Of a DNA stretch of 42,291 bases, positions 19,104-29,099 are shown piece by piece. The position numbers and the translations under genes are program-made. The number at the start of each line of letters is the position of its first letter. Position 1 is the first letter of the stretch. Source of the DNA: Gammaproteobacteria bacterium (GTDB lineage: Bacteria; Pseudomonadota; Gammaproteobacteria; S012-40); assembly GCA_015487785.1 (NCBI GenBank), contig WFPC01000061.1, positions 1 to 42,291 of the forward strand, in the 5' to 3' direction. The notes below the pieces were generated by a model that had not been told where the DNA came from, did not search any database, and was given only the letters and a program-made list of their open reading frames with translations.

Positions 19104-19132
19104 ATTGTACTATCGGCCACACAGAGCGTCAA
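19104..19132 (-). promoter_or_regulatory. rplU promoter
   Basis: On the minus strand TTGACG (19132-19127) and TACAAT (19109-19104) are separated by exactly 17 bases. The leader to the rplU ATG is about 35 bases. Confidence 0.8.
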
Positions 19133-19155
19133 TTCGAAAGGCGCCAAAATCCGCT

Positions 19156-19184
19156 TTGTCGGCAAAAGGCTTATTCTATATAAT
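19156..19184 (+). promoter_or_regulatory. ispB promoter
   Basis: TTGTCG at 19156-19161 and a perfect TATAAT at 19179-19184 are 17 bases apart. The predicted start point near 19191 lies about 36 bases before the chosen ispB ATG at 19227, which argues against the longer reading from 19077. Confidence 0.75.
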
Positions 19185-19226
19185 CGGACGCCCGAGCAAA
19201 GCCCTGGACACGGATCCCCTGGACAA

Positions 19227-20264
19227 ATGTATCTGGACCCCATCAAGCAACCCGGCCCGGAACGCGGCGGCGCTGCATCGCACCAGGCGGCGCAGGCGGG
19301 CATCGAGGCCATCTATCGGCTGACCGAGGCCGATCGCCAGGCGGTCGATCGGTTGATCCGGCAGCGCTTGCGTTCCGACGTGGTGCTCATCAACCAACTG
19401 GGTTCCTATATCATAAACAGTGGCGGCAAGCGGCTGCGCCCGGTATTGCTGCTGCTGAGCGCGCGTGCTTTCGGTTACCAGGGGCAACAGCATGTCCAGC
19501 TCGCCGCCGTGGTGGAATTCATACACACCGCCACTTTGTTGCACGACGATGTGGTGGATGCTTCCGAGCTGCGGCGAGGCAAGGAAACCGCCAACGCTAT
19601 CTGGGGCAACGAAGCCAGTGTGCTGGTGGGGGACTTTCTCTATTCGAGAGCTTTCCAGATGATGGTGGAGACCGGCAGCATGCGAGTGATGGAGATTCTC
19701 GCCGAAGCCACCAACGTGATCGCCGAGGGCGAGGTGCTGCAGTTGATGAACTGCAACGATCCGGATACCACCGAGGCGGCCTATCTGGAAGTCATTCGTT
19801 TCAAGACCGCCAAGCTGTTCGAGGCCGCCGCCCAACTCGGGCCGGTGCTGTGCGATGCCAGTGCGGAGGCCACCGTCGCCATGGCCCGGTTCGGCATGCA
19901 TCTGGGCACCGCCTTCCAGCTCATCGACGACGTGCTGGACTACAGTGCCTCCAGCGAGGAGATCGGCAAGAATATCGGTGACGACCTGGCCGAGGGCAAG
20001 CCCACCCTGCCGCTGATCCACGCCATGCGCGAGGGCAGTACGGAGCAGGCCCGGCTCATCCGTCAGGCCATCGAGCGTGGCGGACGTGAACACATCGACG
20101 CCGTGGTGCAGGCCATCGTCGACACAGGTGCCATCGGCTACACCGCCGAAGCGGCCAGAAAAGAAGCGGAAAATGCCCTGATTCAACTGGACATTTTGCC
20201 CGATTCCCCTTATAAACAAGCCCTGGCCGCGCTGGCGCGATTTTCCGTCGACCGGTCCTACTGA
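19227..20264 (+). CDS. ispB: Octaprenyl (polyprenyl) diphosphate synthase
   Basis: A 345-residue trans-prenyltransferase that builds the isoprenoid side chain of ubiquinone or menaquinone. The two Asp-rich motifs are DDVVD at 97-101 and DDVLD at 224-228, and GGKRLRP lies near residue 66. The start is ATG at 19227, downstream of a good promoter; an in-frame ATG at 19077 would lie upstream of the promoter. It is divergent from rplU, the conserved arrangement. The stop codon is four bases before tRNA-Pro, so they may share a transcript. Confidence 0.96.
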   Translation: MYLDPIKQPGPERGGAASHQAAQAGIEAIYRLTEADRQAVDRLIRQRLRSDVVLINQLGSYIINSGGKRLRPVLLLLSARAFGYQGQQHVQLAAVVEFIHTATLLHDDVVDASELRRGKETANAIWGNEASVLVGDFLYSRAFQMMVETGSMRVMEILAEATNVIAEGEVLQLMNCNDPDTTEAAYLEVIRFKTAKLFEAAAQLGPVLCDASAEATVAMARFGMHLGTAFQLIDDVLDYSASSEEIGKNIGDDLAEGKPTLPLIHAMREGSTEQARLIRQAIERGGREHIDAVVQAIVDTGAIGYTAEAARKEAENALIQLDILPDSPYKQALAALARFSVDRSY

Positions 20265-20268
20265 ATAT

Positions 20269-20345
<77 letters not shown>

Positions 20346-20421
20346 ATTCCCGTCCGCTGTATGCCCGGGCGCCAAATATGGTAGCCTGTCGCCAAGATAA
20401 CGACGTACAGCAGCAAAACCC

Positions 20422-20646
20422 ATGCCCTTGTTCCGCCTGTTAGCCATCGCCCTGCTGAGCTGGATCGCCTATCTCGTGCTCAAGAATTTCCTGCGCCAGG
20501 TGCGCCAGCGTGCTCCCGCGGTATCCCGTCGCAGAAGCGATTTCACCAAGGTGCTGCGTTGTCAGCGCTGTGGCATACACGTGCCGGAAGACGAGGCGGT
20601 GCACAGGGAGGGCAAGGTCTACTGCAGCGAACAGCACAGTCGCTGA
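20422..20646 (+). CDS. Small membrane-anchored PP0621-family protein
   Basis: A 74-residue protein with one N-terminal transmembrane segment (about residues 5-22) and a C-terminal Cys pair, CQRCG near residue 47, with a further Cys near residue 68. It resembles the uncharacterised PP0621 family, found upstream of pilS in Pseudomonas. The Cys arrangement suggests a small metal-binding knuckle, but no function is known. It ends three bases before the PilS-like kinase and is surely co-transcribed with it. Confidence 0.82.
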   Translation: MPLFRLLAIALLSWIAYLVLKNFLRQVRQRAPAVSRRRSDFTKVLRCQRCGIHVPEDEAVHREGKVYCSEQHSR

Positions 20647-20649
20647 AAC

Positions 20650-22128
20650 ATGACTGCCGGGCCTGCACAATCCCGCTCGGCCACCCTGCGGTTGCTGTGG
20701 CATCTCTACCGGCTGTTGCTGGCGGCGGTGGTTCTGTTGTGGCAATTTCTCGCGCCCCTGCAGCAGTCCGTGCTTCCTCTTGCCTCCCTGGCCACGGGCT
20801 ACCTCCTGTTCGCCCTGTTCGTGCTCGTTTTGCCGGTGGCGCGCCGCAGTGTGGTGCTGCCGGCCATGGTGGATATTGCCTTGGTGGGCCTGCTGATCTA
20901 CCTCTATCGCAACCCCTCTCTCGGTCTGCTGCTCGCCCCCAACGTGATCGTCAGTCGCTGGCTGTTGCAGGATTACCTGGCCGGTTTGGTCAATGGCGTG
21001 CTGGCCCTGGCCCTGAGTGTGACCGCCGTGCTGCTGGCCAATGAGATGCAGCACATACTCTCTCTTGGCCTGGTCCTGGCCAGCCTCCTGTTGCTCGGGC
21101 ATCTGTCCCGGCGCAACCGGCCCCGGCCAGTCGTGGTCGCCGGCGACGGGCAGGCGGGACAGCGAGAACGCCTCAATGCGCAAATTTTTCATCATCTGGA
21201 CACCTGTGTGCTCATCAGCGACGCTACGGGCCGTATCCGCTTCATCAACCCCGCCTGCCGTCCCTTGCTGCGTGACGATCGCAAGCTGCCGGCGCCCTTG
21301 CAGGCCGCGCTGCGGGCCTGGTGGCAACAGGCAGGGCCGGCCAGCGACGAGCTGGAAGAGGGCCAGCGACTGCTGCGTTTCCAGTTTCATCGTTTAGACG
21401 GGGAGGCGCTGATTTTCCTGCAGGACCAGTCGCGGCTACACCAGCAAAACCAGCAAAACAAGCTGGCGGCGCTGGGCCGGCTCACGGCCAGTATCGCCCA
21501 CGAGATCCGCAACCCCTTGGGAGCTATCAGCCACGCCAGCCAGTTGCTGGAGGAGTCCAGTAGCCTGGAGCCCTCCGACCGCCGCCTGGCCCAGATCATC
21601 AGCGAACAGTCGCGGCGCATGAACCGCGTGATCGAAAATATCATCCAGCTCAGTCGCCGGCGCCAGGTCCGGCCACGGGCGCTGCCGCTCAAGCCCTGGC
21701 TGGAGCGCAACATCGGCCAGATGTGCGGTCCGCGCGAGTTGCCGGAGGCGGCCCTTGCCTTGGAGATTCACCCCCCGGAGCTGCAAGTCAGCGTGGATCC
21801 GGATCATCTGCAACAAATCCTGGCCGCACTGGTGGACAACGCCCTGGTGCATGGCCAGCGCGATCCCGAGCATCCCAGCTTGCGGCTGATGGCGCGGCCG
21901 GCCAGCGATGGCCACGGCGTCTGGTTGGACGTGATCGACCATGGTCCAGGGGTCAGGCCCGAGCATGTGGAGCAGCTCTTCGAGCCCTTCTTCACTACCC
22001 GTGCCAATGGCACCGGGCTGGGCCTCTACGTCGCCCAGGCCTTGTGCCAGATCAACGGCCTGAAGCTACGCTATCTGCCTCAGCCCGAAGGCGGGAGTTG
22101 TTTCCGCTTGTGTTTGCCGGCAGCCTGA
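20650..22128 (+). CDS. PilS-like sensor histidine kinase
   Basis: A 492-residue membrane kinase. Five or six hydrophobic segments occupy about residues 10-155, followed by a PAS-like region (about 180-255). A HisKA domain carries the phospho-acceptor in SIAHEIRNPLGA, and a complete HATPase has LVDNALVHG, DHGPGV and GTGLGLY. The order matches PilS, which with PilR and sigma-54 controls type IV pilin transcription and is activated through its membrane domain. Its small upstream neighbour is also the one seen beside pilS elsewhere. However, no PilR-type response regulator follows; a PAS/GGDEF-like gene does. The true partner is therefore uncertain, and I withhold the symbol. Confidence 0.88.
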   Translation: MTAGPAQSRSATLRLLWHLYRLLLAAVVLLWQFLAPLQQSVLPLASLATGYLLFALFVLVLPVARRSVVLPAMVDIALVGLLIYLYRNPSLGLLLAPNVIVSRWLLQDYLAGLVNGVLALALSVTAVLLANEMQHILSLGLVLASLLLLGHLSRRNRPRPVVVAGDGQAGQRERLNAQIFHHLDTCVLISDATGRIRFINPACRPLLRDDRKLPAPLQAALRAWWQQAGPASDELEEGQRLLRFQFHRLDGEALIFLQDQSRLHQQNQQNKLAALGRLTASIAHEIRNPLGAISHASQLLEESSSLEPSDRRLAQIISEQSRRMNRVIENIIQLSRRRQVRPRALPLKPWLERNIGQMCGPRELPEAALALEIHPPELQVSVDPDHLQQILAALVDNALVHGQRDPEHPSLRLMARPASDGHGVWLDVIDHGPGVRPEHVEQLFEPFFTTRANGTGLGLYVAQALCQINGLKLRYLPQPEGGSCFRLCLPAA

Positions 22129-22254
22129 TCAATCGTCCGCTGCCGACACTTTCAGACTGGCGGTGGTGGCGGCGGCCTTGTATCATGCGGCGGAGTTGCC
22201 CGCCGGCCCGATGCCGTCGCGCGGGCGGATTTGCCTAGAGGGGAGAGTTTTGCA

Positions 22255-23076
22255 ATGAAACAGGAGGCGATAGAGGCCGCAGTGGCCCTGGCGGCGCTGG
22301 ATGTGGCGCCCATGGGTGTCAGTCTGGTGGGCGAGGATGGCGTGGTGCACTGGGTCAACCGCACCCTGGCCGGCATCGTGGGGGTGCCCGCCGACGATCT
22401 CACCGGGCGGCCGGAGCAGGAGCTGCTGAGCCGTCATTTCATGGTCGCTGGCGACAATCACAACCTGTTGCAGTTGCTTACCGGTGCGGAGCGGGCCGAA
22501 CGCTGGTTTCTCAATGTGTTCCAGGCGCTCGAGAAGGGCCTGGGGGCACGCTATTTTGTCGACGTGACCGAGATGCTCAAGCTGCGTTCCGAGTGTGACC
22601 GCCTGAGTATGCAACTGGAGAACGCGGTTTCCTCCGATGTGCTCACCGGCTTACTGAATAAACGGGCGTTGTTGATGGCGCTGGAGCCCCAAGTGTCGCG
22701 CAGCCGGCGTTACCGGAATCCCTTATCGGTGGTGGTGATGGTCCTGCGTGACTATCGCGCCGAGGGTGAGCAGCCCGACGAGCAGACGGTGATCAAGGCG
22801 CTGGGCTATTTTCTGCGCGACCAGCTCCGCTGGGTGGATTCCATTGGGCGTACCGGTGAGCGGGAATTCGTGCTGGTGCTACCGGAAACCACCCTGGAGG
22901 ACGCGCGAAAACTGATCGACAAGCTGCGTGCCCGCTTCGATGCCATTCCCCTGCCAGACGACGCCTCGCGCAAGCTGGCGGTGGAGGTGGATTTCGGCGT
23001 TGCCGCCTGGCAGAAGGGTGACGACACCAGCCTGCTGCTGCGCCGCGCCCGCGAGGGACTGGTGGCGGAAGCCTGA
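22255..23076 (+). CDS. PAS protein with degenerate GGDEF domain
   Basis: A 273-residue soluble protein. Residues about 10-115 form a PAS-like sensor domain, and about 125-270 a GGDEF fold introduced by DVLTGLLNKRAL at 128. The active-site signature is GEREF at 201-205 in place of GGDEF, and the metal-binding Asp of the usual DIDxFK segment appears missing (VLRDYRAE). It is therefore unlikely to make cyclic-di-GMP and may be a signalling scaffold or nucleotide-binding sensor. The start is ATG at 22255, preceded by GAGGGGAGA; an in-frame TTG at 22231 is less likely. It lies 126 bases after the PilS-like kinase, where PilR would be expected. Confidence 0.8.
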   Translation: MKQEAIEAAVALAALDVAPMGVSLVGEDGVVHWVNRTLAGIVGVPADDLTGRPEQELLSRHFMVAGDNHNLLQLLTGAERAERWFLNVFQALEKGLGARYFVDVTEMLKLRSECDRLSMQLENAVSSDVLTGLLNKRALLMALEPQVSRSRRYRNPLSVVVMVLRDYRAEGEQPDEQTVIKALGYFLRDQLRWVDSIGRTGEREFVLVLPETTLEDARKLIDKLRARFDAIPLPDDASRKLAVEVDFGVAAWQKGDDTSLLLRRAREGLVAEA

Positions 23077-23086
23077 GCGCAACTCG

Positions 23087-24484
23087 CTAACAGTCTGCCA
23101 GCCGCTCGCGGGCGCGGCGGGCGGCCGCGCGCACCTGTTCGGGGGCGGTGCCGCCGATGTGCTTGCGGGCGGCGCAGGAGCCCTCGGGAGTGAGCACCTC
23201 GAACACGTCTTCATCCAGTGCCGGTGAGAAACGGCGCAGGGTTTCCAGGCTCATCTCGGCCAGATCCTGGCCGGTTTCTATGCCATGGCGCACCGCCTTG
23301 CCGACGATTTCGTGGGCGTCGCGAAAGGGAACCCCCTTGCGCACCAGGTAATCGGCCAGGTCGGTGGCGGTGGAGAAGCCGCGCAGCGCGGCCGCGCGCA
23401 TGTTGTCGGCCTTGACCCGGATGCCGGGAATCATGTCGGCGAAGACCCGTAGCGAAGCCTTGACGGTATCGATACTGTCGAACAGCGGTTCTTTGTCTTC
23501 CTGGTTGTCCTTGTTGTAGGCCAGGGGTTGTCCCTTCATCAGGGTCAGCAGGCCGAGCAGGTTGCCATAGACCCGCCCGCTCTTGCCGCGCACCAGTTCG
23601 GGTACATCGGGGTTCTTCTTTTGGGGCATGATGCTAGAGCCGGTGCAGAAGCTGTCGCCCAGCTCGACGAAATCGAATTGCTGCGATACCCACAGCACCA
23701 GTTCCTCGGAGAAGCGTGACAGATGGGTCATGATCAATGCGGCGCAGGCGCAGAATTCGATGATGAAATCGCGGTCGCTGACAGCGTCCAGGGAATTTTC
23801 CGCCACCGCGTCGAAGCCCAGCAATTGCGCCGTGTAAGCGCGGTCGATGGGGTAACTGGTGCCGGCCAGGGCGGCGGCTCCAAGCGGCATGACGTTGGTG
23901 CGGCGGCGGCAGTCGGCCAGGCGCTGGGCGTCGCGCTGCAACATCTCGTTCCAGGCCAGCAGATGATGGCCAAAAGTGATGGGCTGGGCCACCTGCAGGT
24001 GGGTGAAGCCGGGCATGATGGTATCCGCGTGCTGTTCGGCCAGCTCGATCAGGCCCGATTGCAGGCGTTTGAGTTCGGCGGCGATGGCGTCGATCTCGTC
24101 GCGCAGGTACAGGCGCATGTCGGTGGCTACCTGGTCGTTGCGGGAACGGCCGGTGTGCAGTTTCTTGCCGATGATGCCGATTTTCTCGGTCAGCCGTGCC
24201 TCGATGTTCATGTGCACGTCTTCCAGGGACACGGACCAGGGGAATTTCCCGCTCTCTATTTCGCCTTCGATCTCTTCCAGTCCGGCGACGATGGCGTCAC
24301 GCTCGTTCTCGTTCAGCACGCCGACCTTGGCCAGCATGCGGGCGTGGGCAATGGAGCCGCGAATGTCCTGGGCGTACATGCGCCGGTCGAAGGTCACCGA
24401 AGCGGTAAAGGCTTCCACGAAGGCGTCGGTGGCTTCGCTGAAGCGTCCACCCCAGGGTTTGGCAATGCTTTTGTCGTTGGACAT
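23087..24484 (-). CDS. argH: Argininosuccinate lyase
   Basis: A 465-residue enzyme of the fumarase/aspartase superfamily that splits argininosuccinate into arginine and fumarate, the last step of arginine synthesis. The signature loop [12 protein letters not shown] is intact, and [12 protein letters not shown] is present near residue 111. The start is ATG at 24484 ([15 protein letters not shown]), matching the family N-terminus; the in-frame ATG at 24592 adds a tail with no similarity. A TATACT box lies on the minus strand at 24525-24530, about 40 bases before the start, without a good -35. It is divergent from hemC, a common neighbour. Confidence 0.96.
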   Translation of the reverse strand: MSNDKSIAKPWGGRFSEATDAFVEAFTASVTFDRRMYAQDIRGSIAHARMLAKVGVLNENERDAIVAGLEEIEGEIESGKFPWSVSLEDVHMNIEARLTEKIGIIGKKLHTGRSRNDQVATDMRLYLRDEIDAIAAELKRLQSGLIELAEQHADTIMPGFTHLQVAQPITFGHHLLAWNEMLQRDAQRLADCRRRTNVMPLGAAALAGTSYPIDRAYTAQLLGFDAVAENSLDAVSDRDFIIEFCACAALIMTHLSRFSEELVLWVSQQFDFVELGDSFCTGSSIMPQKKNPDVPELVRGKSGRVYGNLLGLLTLMKGQPLAYNKDNQEDKEPLFDSIDTVKASLRVFADMIPGIRVKADNMRAAALRGFSTATDLADYLVRKGVPFRDAHEIVGKAVRHGIETGQDLAEMSLETLRRFSPALDEDVFEVLTPEGSCAARKHIGGTAPEQVRAAARRARERLADC

Positions 24485-24667
24485 GCTCGTCGTACTCGTG
24501 TCTGACAGCTCGCGCGGAGGCCGGAGTATAGATGATTTCGCGGATGTCAGCATCACCCAAGGATGGTATGCTATGGGTTTTTTCGCTTGCAATGGTGGGA
24601 GGGGACCGCCGGCCAGCTCAGGCGAGTAGTCATAACAAGCTGTTTATAAAAGAATATCTGAGGAAAC

Positions 24668-25600
24668 ATGTCTCGCTCCGTGCTTCGAATCGCAACGCGC
24701 AAGAGCCCGCTGGCCCTGTGGCAGGCGGAATACGTCAAGGCGTGCCTGCAGCAATGTCACCCCGGCCTGGAGGTCGAGTTGGTGAAAATGGTCACCCAGG
24801 GCGACAAGATCCTCGATGCCCCCCTGGCCAAGGTGGGCGGCAAGGGCTTGTTCGTCAAGGAGCTGGAGCTGGGCATGCTGGCCGGCGAGGTGGATATCGC
24901 AGTGCACTCCATGAAGGACGTGCCGGTGGAGTTCCCCGAGGGCTTGCATCTGCCGGTGATCTGCGAGCGCGAAGACCCGCGCGACGCCTTTGTTTCCAAC
25001 ACATACGCCAGTTTTGATGACTTGCCCCGGGGCGCGCGGGTGGGTACCTCCAGCCTGCGGCGTCAATGCCAGCTCAAGGCGCGGCGTCCCGATCTGGAGA
25101 TCCTCAGCCTGCGCGGCAACGTCAACACACGGTTGAAAAAACTGGACGAGGGCCAGTACGACGCCATCATCCTCGCCGCGGCCGGGCTCAAGCGACTGGG
25201 TTTCGAACAGCGCATACGGGATCTGCTGGATCCCGCCATCAGTCTGCCGGCCATAGGTCAGGGTGCCGTGGGTATCGAATGCCGGCAGGACGATGAGCGT
25301 ATCAACCAGCTCATCGCGCCGCTCAATCATCCGCAAACGGCCCTGAGGGTGCGTGCCGAGCGGGCCATGAATCATCGCCTGGAAGGGGGGTGTCAGGTGC
25401 CCATCGGCGGCTATGCCGAGCTGGACTATGGCGTGATCGTGCTGCGAGGACTGGTGGGCCGGCCCGATGGCAGTGAAATCGTGCGTGGCGACATCAGCGG
25501 CCGGCCGGAAGATGCCGAGGAACTGGGGCGGGTGCTGGCCGACGACCTGTTGTCGCGCGGCGCGCGTGAAATCCTGCAAGAGGTCTATGGGCAGGGCTGA
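24668..25600 (+). CDS. hemC: Porphobilinogen deaminase (hydroxymethylbilane synthase)
   Basis: A 310-residue enzyme that joins four porphobilinogens into hydroxymethylbilane. The dipyrromethane cofactor is attached to Cys242 ([10 protein letters not shown]), and the catalytic Asp84 is in SMKDVP, both at E. coli positions. The start is ATG at 24668, preceded by TGAGGA. Upstream, 24485-24667 holds the divergent control region with argH; a TATAAA at 24645-24650 lacks a clear -35. First gene of hemC-hemD-hemX-hemY; the last 14 bases overlap hemD. Confidence 0.97.
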   Translation: MSRSVLRIATRKSPLALWQAEYVKACLQQCHPGLEVELVKMVTQGDKILDAPLAKVGGKGLFVKELELGMLAGEVDIAVHSMKDVPVEFPEGLHLPVICEREDPRDAFVSNTYASFDDLPRGARVGTSSLRRQCQLKARRPDLEILSLRGNVNTRLKKLDEGQYDAIILAAAGLKRLGFEQRIRDLLDPAISLPAIGQGAVGIECRQDDERINQLIAPLNHPQTALRVRAERAMNHRLEGGCQVPIGGYAELDYGVIVLRGLVGRPDGSEIVRGDISGRPEDAEELGRVLADDLLSRGAREILQEVYGQG

Positions 25601-26387
25601 GCAGCAGGAAGCGCCGCTGGCGGGGATCGGCGTGTTGGTGACACGGCCGGCACAGCAGGCAGAGCGCCTGTGTGCTCTGCTGGAGGCCGAAGGCGCTTGC
25701 GCAATTCGGTTTCCCGTATTAGAAATTGTGTCTCCGGATGACACCGGGGTATTGAATGATATCATCGACCGGTTAGAATCCTTCGATATCGCCATATTCA
25801 TCAGTCCGAATGCGGTAAAGCGGGCGATCAATTGCATCCAGGCGCGGAGAGCCATTCCCGCCGCCCTGCGCCTGGCGGCGGTGGGGCGGGGCAGTGCCAG
25901 GGCGCTGGCGCAGCTTGGCCTGGAGGCGGATATCGTTCCGGTCGCCCGCTTCAACAGCGAGGCACTGCTGGAGCTGGAAGCCATGCAGCAGGTGGCGGGC
26001 AAGCGCATCGTGATTTTTCGCGGCGAGGGCGGCCGCGAGCTTCTGGCCGAAACGCTGCGTCAGCGCGGGGCCGAGGTGGAATACGCCGAGGTGTATCGGC
26101 GGGTCAAGCCCAAGTCCGATGTGGCAGGTTTGCTGCGGCATTGGGCCAGGGGGGATGTCGACGTGGTCACGGTTACCAGCAACGACAGCCTGCGAAACCT
26201 CTACGACATGGTGGGTCAGCTCGGCCGGCAATGGCTGCAGCAGACGCCGTTGGTGGTGGTCAGTGAGCGTACCCGGGCGTTGGCGGCCGAGTTGGGGTTC
26301 AGGCAGGTTCCCGTGGTGGCGTCGGAAGCGAGTGACGAGGCTATCGTCCGTGCCGTGAAAGAATGGCGGATGGCACAAGTAGCATAA
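25587..26387 (+). CDS. hemD: Uroporphyrinogen-III synthase
   Basis: A 266-residue enzyme that closes hydroxymethylbilane with inversion of ring D to give uroporphyrinogen III. The family is poorly conserved, but the N-terminal [14 protein letters not shown] and the [11 protein letters not shown] segment near residue 193 are typical. The start is ATG at 25587, inside the last codons of hemC; the longer reading from 25467 is hemC in another frame. Position between hemC and hemX makes the assignment firm. Confidence 0.94.
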   Translation: MGRAEQQEAPLAGIGVLVTRPAQQAERLCALLEAEGACAIRFPVLEIVSPDDTGVLNDIIDRLESFDIAIFISPNAVKRAINCIQARRAIPAALRLAAVGRGSARALAQLGLEADIVPVARFNSEALLELEAMQQVAGKRIVIFRGEGGRELLAETLRQRGAEVEYAEVYRRVKPKSDVAGLLRHWARGDVDVVTVTSNDSLRNLYDMVGQLGRQWLQQTPLVVVSERTRALAAELGFRQVPVVASEASDEAIVRAVKEWRMAQVA

Positions 26388-26404
26388 TAAAAGGAAATAG
26401 ATTA

Positions 26405-27703
26405 ATGGCTGAGATGAACAAACCTGAAGGTAAGCACGCACAGGGGGGGGTTGCGAATTCGGAGCCGACATCTGGCAAGGAATCCAGCAAACCACAGCAA
26501 AAACGTGACAAGCGCCGGGGCCAGCGCGCGCAGTCGTCCGCTGCCCAGCAACAGAACGCACAGAGCGCGCCACCGAGCGCGCCCGCCAAGGGGGGGGGCG
26601 GTGCCGCGGGCTTCTTTGCCTTCCTGGCCTTGTTGGTGGGCTTGGGCGCCGGTGGCGGTGTCTACATGACCTGGCAACAAGTGCAACAGATGGAAGGCAA
26701 GGTGCTGGATGCCCAGGCCATCGCCGAGCAGGCGGCGCAGAAGGCCGGTTCCATTGTCGACCAGGTGCAGGCGGATATCGCTGCGGTGCGCAGCGAGGTC
26801 AATACCAAGATCGATGCCGCCACCGAGGAATTGTCAGCCAAGCAGGCTCATTTCGACGAGGCCGTGGCCAAGATCAGCAAGCAGGCCCTGCGTGCCGAGC
26901 AGGCCAGCCAGGCCATGCAGGCCAGCCTGGAAGGGCTCTATGAACGTATCGGCAACACCACCCGTGAATGGATGGTGCGCGAGGCGGAATACCTGCTCAA
27001 GGTGGCCAACAACCGTCTGTTGCTGGAGCGCGACGTGATGACGGCCATCGCGGCGCTCAAGTCGGCCGATCAACGGCTCAAGGCGGTGGGTGACCCCGCC
27101 CTGTTTGAGGTGCGCGAGGCCATTGCTTCCGAGGTGACCGCGCTGGAGCGGCTCAGCCTGCCGGATCGCGCCGGCATCGCCATGAGTCTGGGGCAGATCG
27201 CCGACCAGATCGAGAATCTGCCGTTGCTGGCCCGCATGCAGCCGGAGGTGGATACCTCCGCTGCCCAGGCAACGGAAGCGCCGGCGAGTGCGCAGGGCGA
27301 GACCTGGTGGGAATCGCTCTACCTGTCAGTGTGGAATGCCCTCAAGGGGCTGGTCACGGTGCGTTTCAACGATCGTCCGGTGGAGGCTCTGTTGCCGCCC
27401 GAGAAGGCCAGCTTCCTGTACCAGAACCTCAAGCTCAAACTGGAACAGGCCCGCCTGGCCCTGTTGCAGTACGACAAGGCACTCTACCAGGCCAATCTGG
27501 AGGGTGCCATCGCCTGGTTGCGTGAATACTACGACGTCGACTCGGGTGAGGTGCAGAACGTCATCGCCAAGCTGGAGAGCCTGAAGAACACCGATATCGC
27601 ACCCACCCTGCCGGATGTTTCGACCTCGCTGCGGGTGCTGCACAACGTGGCCGCCCGGTTAAAGTTCAACCTGGGGGCAGGTGCGGACGGCGCCGCTGAA
27701 TAA
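26405..27703 (+). CDS. hemX: HemX protein (uroporphyrinogen-III C-methyltransferase-like)
   Basis: A 432-residue inner-membrane protein. A charged Gln/Lys-rich cytoplasmic N-terminus (1-65) leads to one transmembrane segment at about 66-92, then a long periplasmic region with coiled-coil character. Although labelled a methyltransferase in databases, it has no SAM-binding domain and its role in haem synthesis is unclear. The start is ATG at 26405 after AAGGAAA. Two G homopolymers lie in the 5' coding part, eight G at 26443-26450 and nine G at 26590-26598; slippage there would truncate the protein. hemY follows after 17 bases. Confidence 0.9.
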   Translation: MAEMNKPEGKHAQGGVANSEPTSGKESSKPQQKRDKRRGQRAQSSAAQQQNAQSAPPSAPAKGGGGAAGFFAFLALLVGLGAGGGVYMTWQQVQQMEGKVLDAQAIAEQAAQKAGSIVDQVQADIAAVRSEVNTKIDAATEELSAKQAHFDEAVAKISKQALRAEQASQAMQASLEGLYERIGNTTREWMVREAEYLLKVANNRLLLERDVMTAIAALKSADQRLKAVGDPALFEVREAIASEVTALERLSLPDRAGIAMSLGQIADQIENLPLLARMQPEVDTSAAQATEAPASAQGETWWESLYLSVWNALKGLVTVRFNDRPVEALLPPEKASFLYQNLKLKLEQARLALLQYDKALYQANLEGAIAWLREYYDVDSGEVQNVIAKLESLKNTDIAPTLPDVSTSLRVLHNVAARLKFNLGAGADGAAE

Positions 27704-27720
27704 GCGAAGGAGAAGCACTC

Positions 27721-28941
27721 ATGAAAACCTTGATCTTATCCATCGCGGTATTGGTTGGCGGGGTATTCCTGGCCTTGTTCGTACAGGAAGACGCGGGCTA
27801 TGTCATGCTGGGCTATGGCCGCTGGAGCGTGGAAATGTCCCTGGTCCTGTTCGTGGTGCTGGTGGTACTGCTCACCGCCGCCCTGTATTACACCTTCCGC
27901 TTCCTGGGAGGCTTCATCCGCATGCCCAAGGTGTTTCGTCGCTGGCGCAAGCACCGCAACGCGCGCAAGGCCCACGAAGCCCTGGCGCGGGGCCTGCTGG
28001 AGCTGGAAGAGGGCAACTGGAAAAAGGCCGAAAAGCACCTTCTGAGCTATGTGCGCGACAGCTACGACCCCAGCGCCGCCTACCTGGCGGCGGCCAAGGT
28101 CGCGCAGGCCCAGGGCTCCAGCGAGCGGCGCGACCAGTACCTGCAGATGGCGCGCAAGTTCGCCAAGGGCAAGGCCCTGGCGGTGGACATCGCCCAGGCC
28201 GAGATGCAGCTCGAGCAGGGGCAGTTGAAGGAGGCTCTGGAGACCTTGCAGCGGGTATACGAGCAGCAGCCCAAGAACGACCATGTGTTCGAGCTGCTGG
28301 TCAAGACCTATGGTCGTCTCGACGACTGGAAGAAACTGCTGGAATTGCTGCCCGAAATCAGTCGTCGGCACATCTTTGCGCCCGATCGCTACCTGGAATT
28401 GGAACGGCGTGTCTACGAGCGTTCCCTGCACGAGAGCCTGAAGTCCAGCGACAGCGTGGACCTGCACAATGCCTGGAACCGCATGCCCAAGCATCTCAAG
28501 CAGGACGTGGGCCTGTTGGTGACCTATCTGCGCAACGTGGTCGCCCGGCGTGAGTATGGCATGGCCGAGCCCATGCTGCGCGAGGCCCTCAAGCGCAACT
28601 GGAACGACCAGTTGGTCTATCTCTATGGTATCGCTCAGGCGGGTAACCCAGCCAAGCAACTGGCCTGGGTCGAGGGCCTGCTGCGCGATCATCCGGACGA
28701 TCCGGTGTTGTTGCTGACCCTGGGGCGATTGAGCATGGCGGCGGAACTCTGGGGCAAGGCCCGAGGGTATCTGGAACGGGCCATCGAACTGAGCCACAAT
28801 CCGGAAGCCTATTATCTGCTGGCCCAGTTGCTGGAGCGTACCGAGGACGATCAGTCCCATGCGCTGGAGTATTATCGCCGGGGCCTGGTGGCCGCCTCCA
28901 GTCAGGGGGAGCAGCGTCAGCTTCAATTGCTGCCGGCCTGA
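27721..28941 (+). CDS. hemY: HemY protein, TPR-containing membrane protein
   Basis: A 406-residue protein with two N-terminal transmembrane segments (about 2-21 and 38-61), followed by tetratricopeptide-like helical repeats. It is the HemY of the gammaproteobacterial hemCDXY cluster, unrelated to protoporphyrinogen oxidase HemY of Bacillus. Its function is unknown, though it is tied to late haem synthesis by position. An AAGGAGAAG ribosome binding site precedes the ATG. A GC-rich hairpin follows at 28963-28993. Confidence 0.92.
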   Translation: MKTLILSIAVLVGGVFLALFVQEDAGYVMLGYGRWSVEMSLVLFVVLVVLLTAALYYTFRFLGGFIRMPKVFRRWRKHRNARKAHEALARGLLELEEGNWKKAEKHLLSYVRDSYDPSAAYLAAAKVAQAQGSSERRDQYLQMARKFAKGKALAVDIAQAEMQLEQGQLKEALETLQRVYEQQPKNDHVFELLVKTYGRLDDWKKLLELLPEISRRHIFAPDRYLELERRVYERSLHESLKSSDSVDLHNAWNRMPKHLKQDVGLLVTYLRNVVARREYGMAEPMLREALKRNWNDQLVYLYGIAQAGNPAKQLAWVEGLLRDHPDDPVLLLTLGRLSMAAELWGKARGYLERAIELSHNPEAYYLLAQLLERTEDDQSHALEYYRRGLVAASSQGEQRQLQLLPA

Positions 28942-28962
28942 TTCTTTCTGGCGGGTAATGTC

Positions 28963-28993
28963 CGAGCGGCGGAGCCACTGGCCCCGCCGCTCG
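28963..28993 (+). terminator. GC-rich hairpin after hemY
   Basis: A perfect 10-bp stem, CGAGCGGCGG with CCGCCGCTCG, and an 11-base loop. It is followed by TCGTTGG rather than a T run, so it is a weak intrinsic terminator or a 3' stabilising element. Confidence 0.5.
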
Positions 28994-29014
28994 TCGTTGG
29001 TGGTATTAAAGGGC

Positions 29015-29043
29015 TATACAAACGGGAGCGGTTCTGGTATAAA
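29015..29043 (+). promoter_or_regulatory. rpmB-rpmG promoter
   Basis: TATACA at 29015-29020 and TATAAA at 29038-29043 are 17 bases apart, and the -10 box has the extended TGG just before it. The leader to the rpmB ATG is about 50 bases. Confidence 0.65.
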
Positions 29044-29099
29044 GTGCGGCCTTTCGCGCAGGATTCCGTGCGGCGACCGCGTTATCGGAGAGTAGGAAA

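Noticed and set aside
22231-22254. Upstream TTG start for the PAS/GGDEF-like gene
   Set aside because: The ATG at 22255 has a good GAGGGGAGA ribosome binding site, which the TTG start would place inside the coding region.
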